Shown: positions 61,702 through 64,000 of the stretch, piece after piece
Numbering within the stretch: the first letter of the stretch is position 1
Layout: every line of letters starts with the position of its first letter
Assembly (NCBI RefSeq): GCF_014198245.1
Contig: NZ_JACIHE010000007.1
Span: 1-64,000 of the forward strand
Direction: 5' to 3'
From: Bradyrhizobium sp. cir1
GTDB taxonomy: Bacteria; Pseudomonadota; Alphaproteobacteria; Rhizobiales; Xanthobacteraceae
Length of the DNA: 64,000 bases
Notes under the pieces: model-generated
What the model saw: only the letters and a program-made list of their open reading frames with translations
Database searches by the model: none
Told to the model about the DNA's origin: nothing
Program-made: the position numbers and the translations under genes

Positions 61702-62391
61702 ATGCGAATTCTCCTGGTTGATCATCATGCGGACTTTGCCCGCGACGTGAAGGAAGCGCTCTTAAATTGTGGCTTCGCCGTCGACGTGACACGCACGCTG
61801 GATGAGGCGGCGGCCGCGCTCGATTGCGCGAACTACCACATGGTCCTGCTCGAATCGGCTTTGCCCGATGGAGACGGATTGGACTGGCTGAAGCAGTTGC
61901 GGCGCGAGGGACGATCAATGCCGGCTATGATGATGAGCAGTCTCAATGATCTTAGCCGGCGGATTGCGATCTTCAATGCGGGCGCGGATGATTTTCTGCC
62001 CAAGCCCGTGTTTATCGACGAACTCATTGCCCGCATGCGAGCTATTTTGCGACGGTCAACGCAAATGATGGCGCCGGTTGTGACATTCGGGAATCTGCAT
62101 TTCGATCCGATCGCGAGACAAGTCTCGATCGGTGGTCGAATACTGAGAATTGCGCGCCGCGAAGTGTGCATTCTTGAACATCTGCTCAACCGCGCGGGCC
62201 GTACCGTGCCGCGCGCATCGCTCGAAGATAGCTTGTATGCATTTGACGATGAGGTCTCGACCAATGCGCTGGAAGTCGGGATTTATCGCTTACGCACGCA
62301 CTTGAGCCAAGCGGGTGCAACGCTCAGGATCAAGACCGCGCGCGGTGTCGGTTACACCCTCGAACTCATCGGCGCAGCATCGGCTGCCTAG
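61702..62391 (+). CDS. ttsI: type III secretion regulator TtsI (OmpR-type)
   Basis: 229 aa. Receiver domain (~1-115) starting MRILLVDHHADFARDVKEAL with the switch lysine in FLPKPVF, and a C-terminal winged-helix domain (RRSTQ…, ILEHLLNRAGRTVPRASLED, NALEVGIYRLRTHL, RTARGVGYTLEL-like end). The phospho-acceptor position holds Glu51 (MVLLESALPDGDG) in place of Asp, as reported for rhizobial TtsI, so it is probably active without phosphorylation; no histidine-kinase gene is adjacent. It binds tts boxes. A nod box 1.5 kb upstream in the same direction supports the assignment. Several tts boxes occur in this window. Confidence 0.88.
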   Translation: MRILLVDHHADFARDVKEALLNCGFAVDVTRTLDEAAAALDCANYHMVLLESALPDGDGLDWLKQLRREGRSMPAMMMSSLNDLSRRIAIFNAGADDFLPKPVFIDELIARMRAILRRSTQMMAPVVTFGNLHFDPIARQVSIGGRILRIARREVCILEHLLNRAGRTVPRASLEDSLYAFDDEVSTNALEVGIYRLRTHLSQAGATLRIKTARGVGYTLELIGAASAA

Positions 62392-62418
62392 CCGATCGAA
62401 CTTGAAAGCAGCACTCCC

Positions 62419-63867
62419 TTGAACGTGGTTAACAATGACGCCGGCGAGCCGCCGATGGTCGCCAGCGGCTCGCACTATGCCGCTTTTCCCCGCCTCAGCT
62501 ACGTCCTGTGCGCACTCGCTCTGCTATTTCCGCTTGCTGTCACAGCTCAGACAAAGCGGGATGGCAAAGGGGAACCGCCACGTGCGGCGCCTGGCAGCAC
62601 CACGGGCACGATCAACCTTACCTCCTCACAGGGCAAGACAGTTCATCTGACCGGGCCGGCTGCGAGCATTTTTATAGCCGACCCGGCGATTGCGGATTAT
62701 CAGGCGCCATCGAACACCACGATTTTCGTGTTTGGCAAAAAGGCCGGACGGACGAGCCTGTTTGCCCTGAACGACAACGGAGAGGCTCTCGCCGAGCTGC
62801 GTGTTGTCGTCACCCAACCGATCGAGGATCTGCGGGCCGCGCTTAAGGCCGAGGTCGGCGACTATCCAATTCAGGTCAGCTATACCCCGCGCGGCGCGAT
62901 CCTTAGCGGTACGGCGCCTAATGCCGACGTCGTCGAGACCGCCAGGAAGGTCACTGAGCAGTTTCTTGGCGCGGGCGCGCTGGTCGTCAACAAGATCCAG
63001 GTCGCAGGCTCATTGCAGGTGAATCTCAGCGTACGGGTGGCAGAAGTCTCCCGCAGCGCCGTCAAGGATCTCAACATCAACTTCACGGCCTCGAGCCCAA
63101 ACGGCGCTTTCCTTGTGACCGGCAAAGGGGGCGGGTCCGGCGCGGCCGGCGGCGGCGGCACGATCGGGATTGGGTTTAGCGCCGGCAATACCAACCTGAG
63201 CGCTGTTCTCGACGCTCTCGCGAGCGAGCACCTCGCCTCAATCCTGGCTGAGCCGAATCTAACGGCCATGTCCGGCGAAGCCGCAAGCTTCCTCGCCGGC
63301 GGCGAATTCCCCATTCCGGTGATGCAGGACAACCGGCAGGTTTCCGTCCAATTTCGCCAGTTCGGCGTGAGCCTCGAGTTCGTTCCGACGGTTCTCAACA
63401 ATAATCAGATCAATGTCCGTGTGAAGCCCGAAGTCAGCGAATTGTCGAGCGAAGGCGAAGTCAAAATCAATGGCATGGCGGTCCCTGCCCTCTCGACTCG
63501 GCGGGCGAGCACCGTGGTCGAGCTCGCCAGCGGTCAGAGCTTTGCAATCGGCGGCCTCATCAGGCGCAACTTCAACACTGATATCGGCGAGTTTCCCTGG
63601 CTCGGCGATGTGCCGATCCTGGGCGCGCTTTTTCGCTCCTCATCGTTTCAAAAACGTGAAACCGAGCTGGTCATTATTGTTACGCCCTACATCGTGCGGC
63701 CCGGACCGAATCCGAACCGGATGAGTGCGCCGAGCGACCGCATCTCACCGCCCTCAGACGCGGGGCGGATTTTGACGAACACGGTGGCCCGGCCGCCGCG
63801 AGAGCGCGATGCGCCTCGCGCCAGCGCACCAGGATTGACCGGCAGCGCCGGCTTTATTATCGAATGA
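62419..63867 (+). CDS. cpaC: secretin CpaC/RcpA of a Tad/Flp pilus-type system
   Basis: 482 aa from TTG 62419, or 470 aa from ATG 62455; neither has a strong ribosome-binding site. Signal peptide LCALALLFPLAVTAQ. N-terminal pilus-assembly domain: GKTVHLTGPAASIFIADPAI, TTIFVFGKKAGRTSLFALND, then a BON-like region (VSYTPRGAILSGTAPNADVV). The secretin domain follows with AEPNLTAMSGEAASFLAGGE, VSLEFVPTVLNNNQINVRVK and FPWLGDVPILGALFRSSSFQ. It forms the outer-membrane ring. It starts 28 bp after ttsI, so both may share a transcript, which would link the pilus to flavonoid control. It is CpaC-like rather than the split RhcC1/RhcC2 of the T3SS. Confidence 0.9.
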   Translation: MNVVNNDAGEPPMVASGSHYAAFPRLSYVLCALALLFPLAVTAQTKRDGKGEPPRAAPGSTTGTINLTSSQGKTVHLTGPAASIFIADPAIADYQAPSNTTIFVFGKKAGRTSLFALNDNGEALAELRVVVTQPIEDLRAALKAEVGDYPIQVSYTPRGAILSGTAPNADVVETARKVTEQFLGAGALVVNKIQVAGSLQVNLSVRVAEVSRSAVKDLNINFTASSPNGAFLVTGKGGGSGAAGGGGTIGIGFSAGNTNLSAVLDALASEHLASILAEPNLTAMSGEAASFLAGGEFPIPVMQDNRQVSVQFRQFGVSLEFVPTVLNNNQINVRVKPEVSELSSEGEVKINGMAVPALSTRRASTVVELASGQSFAIGGLIRRNFNTDIGEFPWLGDVPILGALFRSSSFQKRETELVIIVTPYIVRPGPNPNRMSAPSDRISPPSDAGRILTNTVARPPRERDAPRASAPGLTGSAGFIIE

Positions 63868-63876
63868 GGATCGCCA

Positions 63877-64000
63877 ATGACTTTGCGACATCTGTGCTAC
63901 CCGATCGTTATTGGAGCAACATTGGGGGGCTGCGCAATGACTGCCTCGATCCAGCCCGCGCCGGCTGACCAAGAGATCCAGGTCGAGCAGAAGAGTAGCG
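63877..64000 (+). CDS. cpaD: CpaD-like lipoprotein (partial)
   Basis: The first 41 codons only; the gene runs off the window. A lipoprotein signal peptide MTLRHLCYPIVIGATLGGC has the lipobox LGGC. Position directly after cpaC, 9 bp from its stop, is that of cpaD in Tad/Flp pilus operons. The assignment rests on lipobox and gene order. Confidence 0.6.
   Translation, partial: MTLRHLCYPIVIGATLGGCAMTASIQPAPADQEIQVEQKSS

Overview
The window looks like part of a symbiosis island or similar accessory region from a Bradyrhizobium-type alphaproteobacterium. Pointers to this are a nod box, a TtsI-type regulator, several tts-box promoters, the type III effector protease NopT, other effector-like genes, DUF3551- and DUF768-type proteins, groESL with a CIRCE-like operator, and many insertion-sequence remnants. 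Intact operons lie between long stretches of decayed DNA.

Layout. 0-11.4 kb: a PAS-GGDEF-EAL protein, small Bradyrhizobium-type genes, a chemoreceptor, and IS110 and IS1182 remnants. 11.4-18.5 kb, minus strand: a compact operon for a copper membrane monooxygenase (pmoC-pmoA-pmoB type) followed by copper-handling genes: a membrane-anchored CopC fusion, a CopD-cytochrome c-thioredoxin-like fusion, a small peptide and a PCuAC-like protein. This is the most unusual system here. The metal ligands of the PmoB CuB site and the PmoC site are all present. 19.4-24 kb: a mosaic of gene fragments around an intact nopT. 24.1-26.3 kb: groES-groEL with a frameshifted groEL. 26.4-33.4 kb: a truncated IS5 transposase, a secreted prolyl oligopeptidase, decayed DNA, and a small tts-box effector candidate. 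33.4-44 kb: an MFS transporter, a Cys-containing secreted peptide, a large tts-box effector candidate, a small EamA/SMR transporter, a cytochrome P450, a divergent PanC-like ligase and a pentapeptide-repeat protein. 44.7-51.3 kb: a complete five-gene operon with a flavin monooxygenase and a peptide-type ABC importer. 53.6-59.7 kb: two decayed paralogous effector genes flanking a large repeat-built effector candidate and a VirK-family gene. 60.1-64 kb: a nod box, a long leader region, ttsI, and the start of a Tad/Flp pilus-type operon (cpaC, cpaD).

How it works together (inference): plant flavonoids acting through NodD at the nod box would switch on ttsI. TtsI would then activate the tts-box genes scattered over the window (nopT and the candidates near 31.9, 38.4, 54.8 and 58.7 kb). 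The copper monooxygenase operon and the flavin monooxygenase/ABC operon look like independent metabolic cargo. Their substrates cannot be read from sequence alone.
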